Source of the DNA: Desulfosporosinus acididurans
GTDB lineage: Bacteria; Bacillota; Desulfitobacteriia; Desulfitobacteriales; Desulfitobacteriaceae
Assembly: GCF_001029285.1 (NCBI RefSeq)
Contig: NZ_LDZY01000002.1
Span: 1 to 64,000, forward strand
Direction of reading: 5' to 3'
DNA: 64,000 nucleotides
Shown here: positions 42,321 to 50,467 of the stretch, one piece after another
Layout: each line of letters opens with the position of its first letter
Numbering within the stretch: position 1 is the stretch's first letter
Notes under the pieces: generated by a model
Seen by the model: the letters and a program-made list of their open reading frames with translations, nothing else
Told to the model about the DNA's origin: nothing
Database searches by the model: none
Translations under genes and position numbers: made by a program

Positions 42321-43571
42321 GTGGGGGTTTTGACAGAAGTATACGAAATGTTAAACACGTGTAATAAGTGTGGTGGCTGCCATACAGCCTGTAAGACCTA
42401 TAAGTTGACTGGCCAGGAAACAATGGTTGCACGCGGAAGAATCCAGCTCATCAAAGCTGTTGCCGATGGGAAATTGGAACCTAATCAAGAGTATGAAGAT
42501 GCTATCATGAGCTGTTTGTTGTGCGGTGAATGTGCAGTAGCTTGTGCAAACGGTGTGCGAGGTAATGAGCTTGTTATGGCAGCGCGGCGAGACTTGAAAT
42601 TAAGAAAAGGAATTAAACCATTTGCTAAGTCTTTTGCTTTAAAAACATTAGCAAGCCCGAAAAGGTTGGGAATGGGATTCAGTCTTTTCGGAGGAATGGG
42701 CAAAAGTGTTCTTAATAAAATCGATGGAATGGACTATTTCCGCGGTATTGATATTCGCAACTTTCCAACAGCAAAAAAACCATTTTTGGAGCAGGTTCCA
42801 GAGAGGATTACGGTGCAGCATCCGAAACACAAAGTCGGATTTTATGTGGGCTGTTTTCTAAATTACTCTTTAGATCAAACTGCTCATTCTGTTGTTAAAG
42901 TGTTAACGAAAAATGACTGTGATGTTATTATTCCTAAAGATCAAGTGTGCTGCGGCCTGCCGCAGTACGCCTATGGCGACTTTGAAACAGCGAAAAAGAA
43001 TGCCCGCAAAACTATTGATACGTTTTTAGATAAATATAAGGATGCTGAAGTTGTTCTTTCAGCTTGTGCTTCTTGCGCTTCAATGCTCAAGCACGACTAT
43101 CTAAAGCTCTTTGCCGATGAACCATCATATCTTCCGAAAGTTGAATTATTTTGTGAAAAAGTGGTTGAGTTTTCAGAATATATGGCGAAAATTGGTGTCG
43201 ATCAAAGTCAGCTTTATAATTCAAGCCCCGTCAGAGTTACCTATCATGATCCTTGCCACATGATCCGGGGTCTTAAGGTGACAAAACAGCCTCGTCAATT
43301 GCTGCAAATGATTCCACGGGTTGAATTTAAGGAAATGTTTGAAGCAGGCCGCTGCTGCGGAGCTGCTGGTTTAATACAAGCTTTCTATCATAAGGTATCA
43401 ACAAATATCACGGATCAGAAGGTACAAAACATCAAGGATACTAATGCAGATTTGGTGGCTACAAGTTGCCCTGCTTGCATGTTGCGACTTCAAGGCGGCA
43501 TAAACAAAGCCGGTCAAAAACAAAAAGTTATGCATGTTGCCGATTTAATGGCCAACGCTTACAAAGACTAA
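42321..43571 (+). CDS. glcF: Fe-S subunit of a glycolate/2-hydroxyacid oxidase (GlcF-like)
   Basis: The 416-residue protein has two 4Fe-4S motifs near the N-terminus, CNKCGGCHTACK (residues 13-24) and CLLCGECAVACA (about 67-78), and two CCG domains (CCGLPQYAYGD near 212; CCGAAGL near 352) that bind the unusual heterodisulfide-reductase-type cluster. It passes electrons from the flavin subunits to the membrane or another carrier. Start is GTG 42321 behind AGGGGGA. It is the first gene of glcF-glcE-glcD behind an IclR-box promoter. Lactate (LutA/LldE-like) is the main alternative substrate. Confidence 0.88.
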   Translation: MGVLTEVYEMLNTCNKCGGCHTACKTYKLTGQETMVARGRIQLIKAVADGKLEPNQEYEDAIMSCLLCGECAVACANGVRGNELVMAARRDLKLRKGIKPFAKSFALKTLASPKRLGMGFSLFGGMGKSVLNKIDGMDYFRGIDIRNFPTAKKPFLEQVPERITVQHPKHKVGFYVGCFLNYSLDQTAHSVVKVLTKNDCDVIIPKDQVCCGLPQYAYGDFETAKKNARKTIDTFLDKYKDAEVVLSACASCASMLKHDYLKLFADEPSYLPKVELFCEKVVEFSEYMAKIGVDQSQLYNSSPVRVTYHDPCHMIRGLKVTKQPRQLLQMIPRVEFKEMFEAGRCCGAAGLIQAFYHKVSTNITDQKVQNIKDTNADLVATSCPACMLRLQGGINKAGQKQKVMHVADLMANAYKD

Positions 43572-43657
43572 TTAACCAAAAGAATCACATTGACTTTGTA
43601 TAATTGCGGAACATGCTGACCGCAAGTTCTAGTAAATTAGTGGAAGGGCGGGTAGTC

Positions 43658-44962
43658 ATGAGTAACGTCAATATCAGTAAGCTGAAGGCGATTGTCGGTG
43701 ATAATAATGTCATTGATTCGCCTTCCGAAATGGCAAAATACCTAAAAGGTCAAGGTAAGCCTGCAGTCGTTGTCTTACCAGGAAATACTTCAGAAGTTTC
43801 GAACATCGTTAAACTGGCAAATGAACAGAATGTAAAAATAGCAGTAGGCGGGGCAGGCGTCGGGACCAAGGGTCTTAGCGGCGGAATTGCGATGGTTATG
43901 TCCCGGATGAACCGCATTTTAGAAATGGATCATCTAAACCTTGTGGCATACGTTGAACCCGGACTTCTTCACAAAGAATTTCTGCTTAAAGTTGGGGAAG
44001 CCGGCTTAAACTTTCCTCCTGAGCCTTATGAAGTCGAAACCAGTTCTATTGGCGGCTGCTTTTCGATTGGGGATTCAGACTCGAAATCTTTCGAATATGG
44101 TCCTACCAGGACGTTTCTTTTGGGATTTGAAATGGTGCTCCCGACAGGGGAAATCCTGGAAATTGGGAATAAATGCATTAAGAACGTTTCCGGTTTAGAC
44201 TTCATTCACTTCGCTGTGGGGAGCCAAGGAACGTTTGGGATTTTTACCAAACTTTTGGTGAAGCTCTTGCCTGCACAGGAAGCCAAAAGAGCAGTAATTG
44301 GCACATTTACATCAATTCATAAAGCTAATGCGACGTTCAATACGTTGATTAAGCGGAATATACAGCCGACCCGCATGAACCTCCTCAATGCCTCTCTTGC
44401 CCAAAATGCGATACCTGGAACGGAAGGGCAACTGGTAATTATTGATTTACAGGGCTTTAAAGAGTCGGGTAAAAATATTGCTAATGAAATTGCTGCAGTT
44501 CTCACCTTGGGCGGAGGCACTGATGTCAAAATCATTGAGGATGAGGTTGAATATGATCAAGTGGTCAATGGTTGGCTTAAGGTCCGTGCCGATCTCAATG
44601 GAAAACCGGAGCGAACTGTGGAGTTTCTGGTTGGCCCGGCGAAAATGCCTCAAGCCTTAACTCAGCTCGAAGCGCTTACAGGAGATTTGGGAACTTACCC
44701 CGGTGTAGTTGTCGAAGGACTTCTTGGATATGTTTGTTTGGCTCTGCCCGAGGGAACTGATAAACTTGCTTTAGCTGCTAAAGTAAATAGACTGGCAATG
44801 TCCCTGGGCGGAAATGTGAAGGGCCTCTTGGGTCACAAGCTCAAATCTGAAGCTTACAATGATGCGGAAATGTGGCAGCAAACCGTAGGCTTGCTCCAAG
44901 AACTGCGTCAACAATTTGACCCCAAAGGGATTCTTAGTCCTGGGGTAAGTCTAGAGGCTTAA
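43658..44962 (+). CDS. FAD-binding oxidase subunit (GlcE/GlcD-like)
   Basis: The protein has an FAD_binding_4 domain (about residues 33-200, with GGAGVGTKGLSGG and SSIGGCFSIGDSDSKSFEYGPTRTF) and a C-terminal FAD-oxidase cap (200-434). The start at ATG 43658 is preferred over the longer frame at 43604, and gives 434 residues. It resembles GlcE, the second flavoprotein subunit of glycolate oxidase, though GlcE is usually shorter, so it may be a second GlcD-type subunit. It lies between glcF and glcD with small gaps. Confidence 0.82.
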   Translation: MSNVNISKLKAIVGDNNVIDSPSEMAKYLKGQGKPAVVVLPGNTSEVSNIVKLANEQNVKIAVGGAGVGTKGLSGGIAMVMSRMNRILEMDHLNLVAYVEPGLLHKEFLLKVGEAGLNFPPEPYEVETSSIGGCFSIGDSDSKSFEYGPTRTFLLGFEMVLPTGEILEIGNKCIKNVSGLDFIHFAVGSQGTFGIFTKLLVKLLPAQEAKRAVIGTFTSIHKANATFNTLIKRNIQPTRMNLLNASLAQNAIPGTEGQLVIIDLQGFKESGKNIANEIAAVLTLGGGTDVKIIEDEVEYDQVVNGWLKVRADLNGKPERTVEFLVGPAKMPQALTQLEALTGDLGTYPGVVVEGLLGYVCLALPEGTDKLALAAKVNRLAMSLGGNVKGLLGHKLKSEAYNDAEMWQQTVGLLQELRQQFDPKGILSPGVSLEA

Positions 44963-44980
44963 GAAGAAGGAGGTCTGAAT

Positions 44981-46357
44981 ATGTTAAGCCAAACAGTTGT
45001 GAATCGCTTGAAGGAAATAGTCGGAGAAAAAAATGTAGTTACAGACAAGGTCGGCTTGTTGACCTATGGCTATGATGGCACGTTATTATCTGGTGAGGCC
45101 TTAGGAGTCGTTTCTCCGCATACAACGGAAGAAGTTGTTGAAATCGTCAAATTGATGAACGAGCATAATATTAAACTTGTGCCGCGAGGTGCCGGGACGA
45201 ATGAGAGTGGCGGTACAATTCCAACTCAAGATTCTGTGGTCATCAGTTTTACTAAAATGACAAAAATTCATGAAATAGATACTGAAAACTTTGTGGCAGT
45301 TGTTGAGCCTGGAGTGATCAACTTTGACCTTCAAGTTGAACTCGAAAAGCAAAATTGTTATTTCCCTCCCGATCCGTCGTCCTATAAAGCTTCGACAATA
45401 GGCGGGAACGTTGGCGAATGTTCCGGCGGACCGAAATGTTTTAAGTACGGGGTTACACGAGATTATATTTTGGGCCTGGAAGTTGTTCTCCCCAATGGCA
45501 AAGTTATCCAAACGGGTGGACGTAATTTCCAAAGTGAGCCAGCCTATGATTTAACTCGAATTATTGTTGGCGCGGAAGGAACCTTGGGATTAGTTACTAA
45601 AGTCTTCGTCCGTATCATCCCCTTGCCCAGAGCTAAGAAAACAATGCTGGCAATTTACGACAAGGTTGAAGATGCTTCGCAAACTGTTGCTGATATAGTT
45701 GCTGCCGGTATTATTCCCACTACTTTGGAATTGATGGATAATCTGCTTATCAATACGACTGAGGATTTTAGCCATGCCGGGCTCCCTCGTGACGCCGGGG
45801 CGGTTCTCATTATTGAGGTTGACGGATATCCCGAAGATATGGATCCTCAAGTTAAGACAATCAGTGAAATTTGCAATAAAATTGCCAAAGAGTTTAAAAT
45901 TGCTCAATCGGCAGCTGAAGTTGATCAAATTTGGACTTCCCGTCGCTGTGCTTTCGGATCTGTTGCTCGTGTCAGACCGTCATATGGCGTTAATGATATT
46001 ACGGTTCCGAGGAGTAATTTCCCCAAAGCAATTCAGGGAGTTCTTAAAGTTGCCAAAGAGTATGGTGTCACCATCGGAGTTGTGGCTCATGCCGGTGACG
46101 GAAATCTACACCCTCTCGTTCTTTTCGATCAACGGAATAAAGAGGAAGTTGAAACCGTTCATGCTGCAGAAAAGGCACTTTGCATGATGGCTCTTGATCT
46201 TGATGGTACAGTAAGTGGAGAGCATGGAATCGGGCTCGTTAAGAAGAAGTATCTCGATTCGGAGTTTACGCCTGCTGCTATGGGAGCCTTTAGAAAGATT
46301 AAGAGAAGCTTTGACCCAAGCAATCGCTTTAACCCGGGAAAGGTCTTCGAATTATAA
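44981..46357 (+). CDS. glcD: FAD-linked glycolate/D-2-hydroxyacid dehydrogenase (GlcD-like)
   Basis: The 458-residue protein is a full GlcD: FAD_binding_4 domain with LVPRGAGTNESGGT (about residues 66-80) and ASTIGGNVGECSGGPKCFKYG, then the C-terminal oxidase domain ending VSGEHGIGLVKKKYL and FDP-x-NRFNPGKV, as in GlcD and D-lactate dehydrogenases. AGGAGG precedes the ATG by eight bases. With GlcF and the GlcE-like protein it should oxidise glycolate to glyoxylate. A terminator follows at 46438. Confidence 0.88.
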   Translation: MLSQTVVNRLKEIVGEKNVVTDKVGLLTYGYDGTLLSGEALGVVSPHTTEEVVEIVKLMNEHNIKLVPRGAGTNESGGTIPTQDSVVISFTKMTKIHEIDTENFVAVVEPGVINFDLQVELEKQNCYFPPDPSSYKASTIGGNVGECSGGPKCFKYGVTRDYILGLEVVLPNGKVIQTGGRNFQSEPAYDLTRIIVGAEGTLGLVTKVFVRIIPLPRAKKTMLAIYDKVEDASQTVADIVAAGIIPTTLELMDNLLINTTEDFSHAGLPRDAGAVLIIEVDGYPEDMDPQVKTISEICNKIAKEFKIAQSAAEVDQIWTSRRCAFGSVARVRPSYGVNDITVPRSNFPKAIQGVLKVAKEYGVTIGVVAHAGDGNLHPLVLFDQRNKEEVETVHAAEKALCMMALDLDGTVSGEHGIGLVKKKYLDSEFTPAAMGAFRKIKRSFDPSNRFNPGKVFEL

Positions 46358-46437
46358 GGGCCTAAGGAAGGGTATTCAACAACTTAATAGGTAGTCTTAA
46401 AATAATTCGCAATTATAGAATTATGATAGAACTTTGG

Positions 46438-46480
46438 TGAAAGCAGGATGTTGGTCAAAAAATTCTAACGCCTGCTTTCA
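46438..46480 (+). terminator. Terminator after glcD
   Basis: TGAAAGCAGG (46438-46447) pairs with CCTGCTTTCA (46471-46480). The T-run after it is poor. Confidence 0.65.
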
Positions 46481-46550
46481 TATTTACTACGAACATTCCA
46501 ATAGTGACAGATGTTAACCTGAGAAGGGCTAATTCTTAAAAGTAAAAGAA

Positions 46551-46676
46551 TAAAACCTTGTTTCATTCCATAAATTAATTTTATTGTAAGTCTTGGCGGG
46601 AGAGCTAATTAAATGGTTGACTAATCTGGAGATACGTACGATAATGAAATAGGAATAATAATGAAACCAAGTTTTG
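46551..46676 (+). promoter_or_regulatory. citE-like gene promoter with two IclR-type boxes
   Basis: TTGACT (46617-46622), 17-bp spacer, GATAAT (46640-46645) form the promoter. One box, TGAAACCAAGTTTTG (46662-46676), lies 16 bp after the -10, the same geometry as at glcF. A second, TAAAACCTTGTTTCA (46551-46565), lies about 100 bp upstream of the start. The pair suggests looping. Confidence 0.8.
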
Positions 46677-46951
46677 AGGAATGAAACGAAACCGATAACA
46701 ATTAAACCAAAGACATTGCTTATTTGAAGTACTATACATAGCAAGCCCTGATGCCAGTAACGTAACTGCGGAGAAGGGAGGGTCTTCGATAAGTTTAATT
46801 GAGCACCTATTCCGGTCTGGGTTTCGAAGGTTGGTTTAAGATTCTCTCGTGCATTGCGGAGATAACCGCTGTTAATTTTCTTCGTTGATCTTTCCTGGAT
46901 ATCGTCTGGGAATCAATAATAAATTATATTTATTAGGGGGTATAAAACGTT
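46677..46951 (+). other. Long untranslated leader of the citE-like gene
   Basis: About 300 nt separate the predicted transcript start near 46652 from the ATG at 46952. No gene is seen here. The region 46741-46880 is more G/C-rich than its surroundings and may be structured, but no known riboswitch was recognised. Confidence 0.45.
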
Positions 46952-47845
46952 ATGGCTATCATGAGATCAATTCTGTATATTCCTGGTAACAACCCAAAAA
47001 TGGTGGCAAAGGCTCCGGAGTTTGTTGCCGACATCATTACTCTTGACCTCGAAGATTCCGTACCACCTGCTGAAAAAGAAGCTGCCCGGAAATTAGTTGC
47101 TGAAAACCTCAAATATGCTGGCTCTAACGGAGCACAAGTATTTGTTCGTATTAACAACTGGGAGACTGAATTAACCAATGATGACCTCGAAGCTATCGTT
47201 TATGAAGGACTTGCAGGCGTAACCTTAGCTAAAACCGGATGTGCTGCAGATGTTCAACGTCTCGATTGGAAACTTGAAGAACTCGAGCGTCGTCGCGGAT
47301 TAGAAGTAGGAAGCGTGAAAATCTCCATGCTTCTGGAAACTGCTAAAGGTATTATACATGCTGCAGAATGCTGCTTAGCCAGTAAACGTAATGTTAATGC
47401 TATCTTCGGTGCTGTAGACTATTGCCGCGATATGCGCGTAAAATTAACCAATGAATCCGTTGAGCAACAATATGCTCGGGCTCACATGGCTGTTGCCTGC
47501 CGCGCAGCTGGAATCGTCGCTATCGACGCTCCTTTCGTAGATTTCAAAAATATTGAAGCCTTTGAGAAAAACGTTGCCGAAGGCCGTCAAATGGGTTATG
47601 AAGGCCGTATGATTATCCACCCAGGACAAATCGAACCTTCCAACCGTATGTATGCACCAGATCCGGCTGACGTAGAATGGGCACGCGGTGTTGTGAAAGT
47701 CTTCGAAGAAGAAGGAATTGCCAAAGGCAAAGCTTCCGTTTCTTACAATAACAAAATGGTTGATACCCCGGTTTATCTCAATGCTAAAGATATCTTAGCA
47801 GCACAAGCCGAGATCGACACCAAAAACGCATCCAAAAAAGCCTAA
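46952..47845 (+). CDS. HpcH/HpaI aldolase-citrate lyase (CitE-like) family, likely malyl-CoA lyase
   Basis: The 297-residue protein has the CitE-type TIM barrel: RSILYIPGNNPKM at the start (phosphate/CoA contacts), ITLDLEDSVPP with the metal-binding acidic residues, RINNW, LLETAKGI, and GAVDYCRDM near residue 158. The family includes citrate lyase beta, malyl-CoA lyase and related CoA-thioester lyases. No CitD/CitF partners are nearby, so it is not a citrate lyase subunit. Between glycolate oxidase genes and a malic enzyme, malyl-CoA formation from glyoxylate and acetyl-CoA is the best guess. GGGGGT lies upstream of the ATG. Confidence 0.85.
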   Translation: MAIMRSILYIPGNNPKMVAKAPEFVADIITLDLEDSVPPAEKEAARKLVAENLKYAGSNGAQVFVRINNWETELTNDDLEAIVYEGLAGVTLAKTGCAADVQRLDWKLEELERRRGLEVGSVKISMLLETAKGIIHAAECCLASKRNVNAIFGAVDYCRDMRVKLTNESVEQQYARAHMAVACRAAGIVAIDAPFVDFKNIEAFEKNVAEGRQMGYEGRMIIHPGQIEPSNRMYAPDPADVEWARGVVKVFEEEGIAKGKASVSYNNKMVDTPVYLNAKDILAAQAEIDTKNASKKA

Positions 47846-47854
47846 GGTAAGTGA

Positions 47855-47884
47855 AGCCTGGTCACTTATTTGAGTGGCCAGGCT
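47855..47884 (+). terminator. Terminator of the citE-like gene
   Basis: AGCCTGGTCACT (47855-47866) pairs with AGTGGCCAGGCT (47873-47884) with one G-T pair, followed by TTTTTCTT. Confidence 0.88.
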
Positions 47885-48093
47885 TTTTCTTACAAGTTAT
47901 TTATTATAAATTGCATGCAACAACGACTTCGCTTTCGCTAAGGCTCGGAGAAGCCGGTTTTTCTTTATACTATCAGAAAGTATAGCCTGCGGTTGATACT
48001 TTCCTTTAGCATAAATGCAGTTAACTTGTTCCTCCTGCGCCAGTTAAGTTTTGTTATAAAAAATAATCTTATGTTGAAAGGATTGGTGTAGAT

Positions 48094-49323
48094 ATGGGCC
48101 TTCGTGAAGATGCTCTCGCTCTCCATAAAGACAATAAAGGCAAAATTGCTGTTGTAAGTAAAGTACCTGTTCGTAATGGAGAAGATTTAAGTCTCGCATA
48201 TTCCCCAGGAGTTGCTGAACCCTGCTTGGAAATTGCTAAAGATCCTGCTGTGGTTAATGTTTATACAAATCGTGAAAATTTAACGGCTGTTGTATCTACG
48301 GGTTCTGCCGTTTTAGGTCTCGGAAATATTGGCGCCCGCGCTGCCATGCCGGTTATGGAAGGAAAGGGAATCCTTTTCAAAACCTTTGGTAATGTAGATG
48401 CTTTCCCAATTTGTTTAGACACCCAAGACAGTGATAAAGTAGTTGAAGCCGTAAAGCTTCTTGAGCCAACATTTGGTTCAATTAATTTGGAAGATATTAA
48501 GGCTCCTGAGTGCTTCTATATCGAAGAAAAACTCAAAGAAATTTATGACGGACCAGTTTTTCACGATGATCAACACGGAACAGCTGTCGTTACTATGGCT
48601 GGATTGATCAACGCTTTGAAAGTGGTCAAAAAAGAACTGAAAGACGTTAAGATCGTCGCTAATGGTGCTGGCGCCGCTGGTATGGCCATCGTTAAACTCT
48701 TAATGAGCATGGGACTTCAGAATGTAATTATGCTCGATACTAAGGGTACGATTTACGAAGGCCGTAAAGAAGGTATGAATAAATACAAAGAAGAGATTGC
48801 TTCTAAAACAAACCGTGAATTACTCAAGGGTAATTTAGCGGATGCCTTAAAAGGCGCTGATGTCTTTATTGGCGTATCTGGTGCAAATCTCGTCACCAAA
48901 GAAATGGTAAAATCCATGGCACCGAATCCGATCGTGTTTGCTCAAGCAAATCCTGTTCCGGAAATTTGGCCGGCTGATGCTAAAGAAGCAGGTGCTGCAG
49001 TTGTAGGAACAGGCCGTTCTGACTACCCGAACCAAGTCAATAACGTATTAGCTTTCCCGGGAATTTTCCGTGGTGCTATTGATGCCGGTGCTAAAGCGAT
49101 CAATGAAGAAATGAAAGTTGCAGCGGCTTATGCTATTGCCAGCATCGTCAGTGCCGAAGAACTCAATGCTGATTATGTAATACCTAAGTCCTTTGATTTA
49201 CGTGTTGGACCTGCCGTTGCTGCTGCTGTTGCTAAAGCAGCTATGGATACGGGAGTTGCAACTCACAAGGTTGATCCGGAGCAAGTTGCAGCTAACCTGC
49301 GTAAATATTACGAAAGTAAATAA
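48094..49323 (+). CDS. NAD(P)-dependent malic enzyme
   Basis: Malic enzyme oxidatively decarboxylates malate to pyruvate. The 409-residue protein has the N-terminal malic domain (LAYSPGVAEPC, near residue 33, with the catalytic Tyr), and the NAD-binding domain starting VANGAGAAGMAIVKLL near residue 190. It ends TGRSDYPNQVNNVLAFPGIFRGA and a short helical tail. The length fits the bacterial small malic enzymes. AAAGGA precedes the ATG. It follows the citE-like gene behind its own terminator gap and no IclR box was seen here, so regulation may be separate. Confidence 0.92.
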   Translation: MGLREDALALHKDNKGKIAVVSKVPVRNGEDLSLAYSPGVAEPCLEIAKDPAVVNVYTNRENLTAVVSTGSAVLGLGNIGARAAMPVMEGKGILFKTFGNVDAFPICLDTQDSDKVVEAVKLLEPTFGSINLEDIKAPECFYIEEKLKEIYDGPVFHDDQHGTAVVTMAGLINALKVVKKELKDVKIVANGAGAAGMAIVKLLMSMGLQNVIMLDTKGTIYEGRKEGMNKYKEEIASKTNRELLKGNLADALKGADVFIGVSGANLVTKEMVKSMAPNPIVFAQANPVPEIWPADAKEAGAAVVGTGRSDYPNQVNNVLAFPGIFRGAIDAGAKAINEEMKVAAAYAIASIVSAEELNADYVIPKSFDLRVGPAVAAAVAKAAMDTGVATHKVDPEQVAANLRKYYESK

Positions 49324-49395
49324 TTCAGACTTTGAACCATAGTGATTTCAATAATGTTAGGCTACCCTCTAATGTATCATTAAATTATGAAGAAC

Positions 49396-49428
49396 AAGCG
49401 GGATCTGCTCAGATAGCAGATCCCGCTT
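49396..49428 (+). terminator. Terminator of the malic enzyme gene
   Basis: AAGCGGGATCTGCT pairs with AGCAGATCCCGCTT, followed by TTAAAG, 75 bp after the stop codon. Confidence 0.85.
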
Positions 49429-49433
49429 TTAAA

Positions 49434-49500
49434 GTTTATCCAATTGTAAGCAAGCCTCCCACTTCTCCAAGTTCATTCATTGACCGAACTATGGCTAACT
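49434..49500 (+). repeat. Dispersed hairpin repeat, truncated copy
   Basis: TTTATCCAATTGTAAGCAAG followed by CTCCCACTTCTCCAAG and CCGAACTATGG is a shortened version of the repeat at 27359. Confidence 0.6.
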
Positions 49501-49541
49501 GATACGATGGGAAAAATTAAATAATTAGGGGAGGAACTTGC

Positions 49542-50045
49542 GTGTTTTCGTCAATTGCTTCATTTCTGGAAACTTGGAAAAGAGAATCAGAACTAACCCT
49601 GGAAATTTTCAAAGCTTTAACGGATGACTCACTGGATCAAAGAGTCACGAAGGAGGACCGTACTTTAGGACGATTGGCATGGCACATAGCCATAACAATC
49701 CCTGAGATGATGTCTAAGACAGGGCTGGTATTTGAAGGATTTCTGGAAGATGCTCCGGTACCAAGCTCAGTTAAAGATATAATAAACTATTATGAAAATG
49801 CAAGTGAGAGCATGAAAATGGGAATTATACATCAGTGGAATGATCAAACACTCTTAGAAGACCGTAACATGTATGGGGAGAGCTGGACAATTGCCATGAT
49901 TTTAAACGTTCTTGTTAATCACCAGATCCATCACCGCGGACAAATAACCGTTTTAATGAGGCAAGCAGGTTTAAAAGTACCGGGTATTTACGGCCCTGCG
50001 CGGGAGGATTGGAGTAAATTCGGCATGGAGCCTCCGTTAATATAA
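49542..50045 (+). CDS. DinB-family protein
   Basis: The 167-residue protein has the four-helix DinB fold with the three metal-ligand histidines: WHIAITIP near residue 47 and NHQIHHRGQITVLMRQAG near 127-135. DinB proteins bind a divalent metal; many are thiol S-transferases or have unknown functions. GTG start at 49542 behind GGGGAGGA. It is not the DNA polymerase of the same name. Confidence 0.88.
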   Translation: MFSSIASFLETWKRESELTLEIFKALTDDSLDQRVTKEDRTLGRLAWHIAITIPEMMSKTGLVFEGFLEDAPVPSSVKDIINYYENASESMKMGIIHQWNDQTLLEDRNMYGESWTIAMILNVLVNHQIHHRGQITVLMRQAGLKVPGIYGPAREDWSKFGMEPPLI

Positions 50046-50146
50046 AGAGAATAGAAGTTAAATTTTCCTAAAACAAGAGGTATAACATCATTAAAGAACA
50101 ATAGCATTGAGTCTAAATTCAAGATGGGTTAAACAAGGAGTTAAGG

Positions 50147-50467
50147 ATGATGTCAAAAATGCTGGATCAGGAAAAGAAAACAGTAAGAACAATGCTTAGA
50201 CTATATTGTAAAGATCATCATCATACTCAAGAGGGTCTCTGTCCGGAATGTCAGGTGCTTGAGAGATATGCTATGACTCGTCTGGACCACTGCAGGTTTG
50301 GAGATCAAAAAACATCCTGCGGGAAATGCCCTGTACATTGCTATAAACCTGAGATGCGAGAAAGAATGGTTAAGATTATGCGTTATGCAGGACCTAAAAT
50401 GGTGTTTTCCCATCCTCTCATGGCCTTTAGGCATTTAATTACCGGAATTAAAAAGCCGTCAAAGTGA
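50147..50467 (+). CDS. YgbA-type (nitrous oxide-stimulated promoter family) protein
   Basis: The 106-residue protein has a cysteine set, LYCKDHHHTQEGLCPECQ, C-x-FGDQKTSCGKCPVHCYKPEMRE, matching the YgbA/nitrous oxide-stimulated promoter family, thought to bind a metal or Fe-S cluster and linked to nitrosative stress. Nine bases of its 3' end overlap the end of the convergent MFS gene. Function is not established in this group. Confidence 0.85.
   Translation: MMSKMLDQEKKTVRTMLRLYCKDHHHTQEGLCPECQVLERYAMTRLDHCRFGDQKTSCGKCPVHCYKPEMRERMVKIMRYAGPKMVFSHPLMAFRHLITGIKKPSK

Noticed and set aside
46529-46744. 71-codon frame on the minus strand
   Set aside because: It overlaps the promoter and both IclR-type boxes of the citE-like gene, so coding is unlikely.
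49542-50045. DNA polymerase IV (also called DinB)
   Set aside because: The protein is 167 residues with the metal-binding four-helix DinB fold and has no polymerase motifs.
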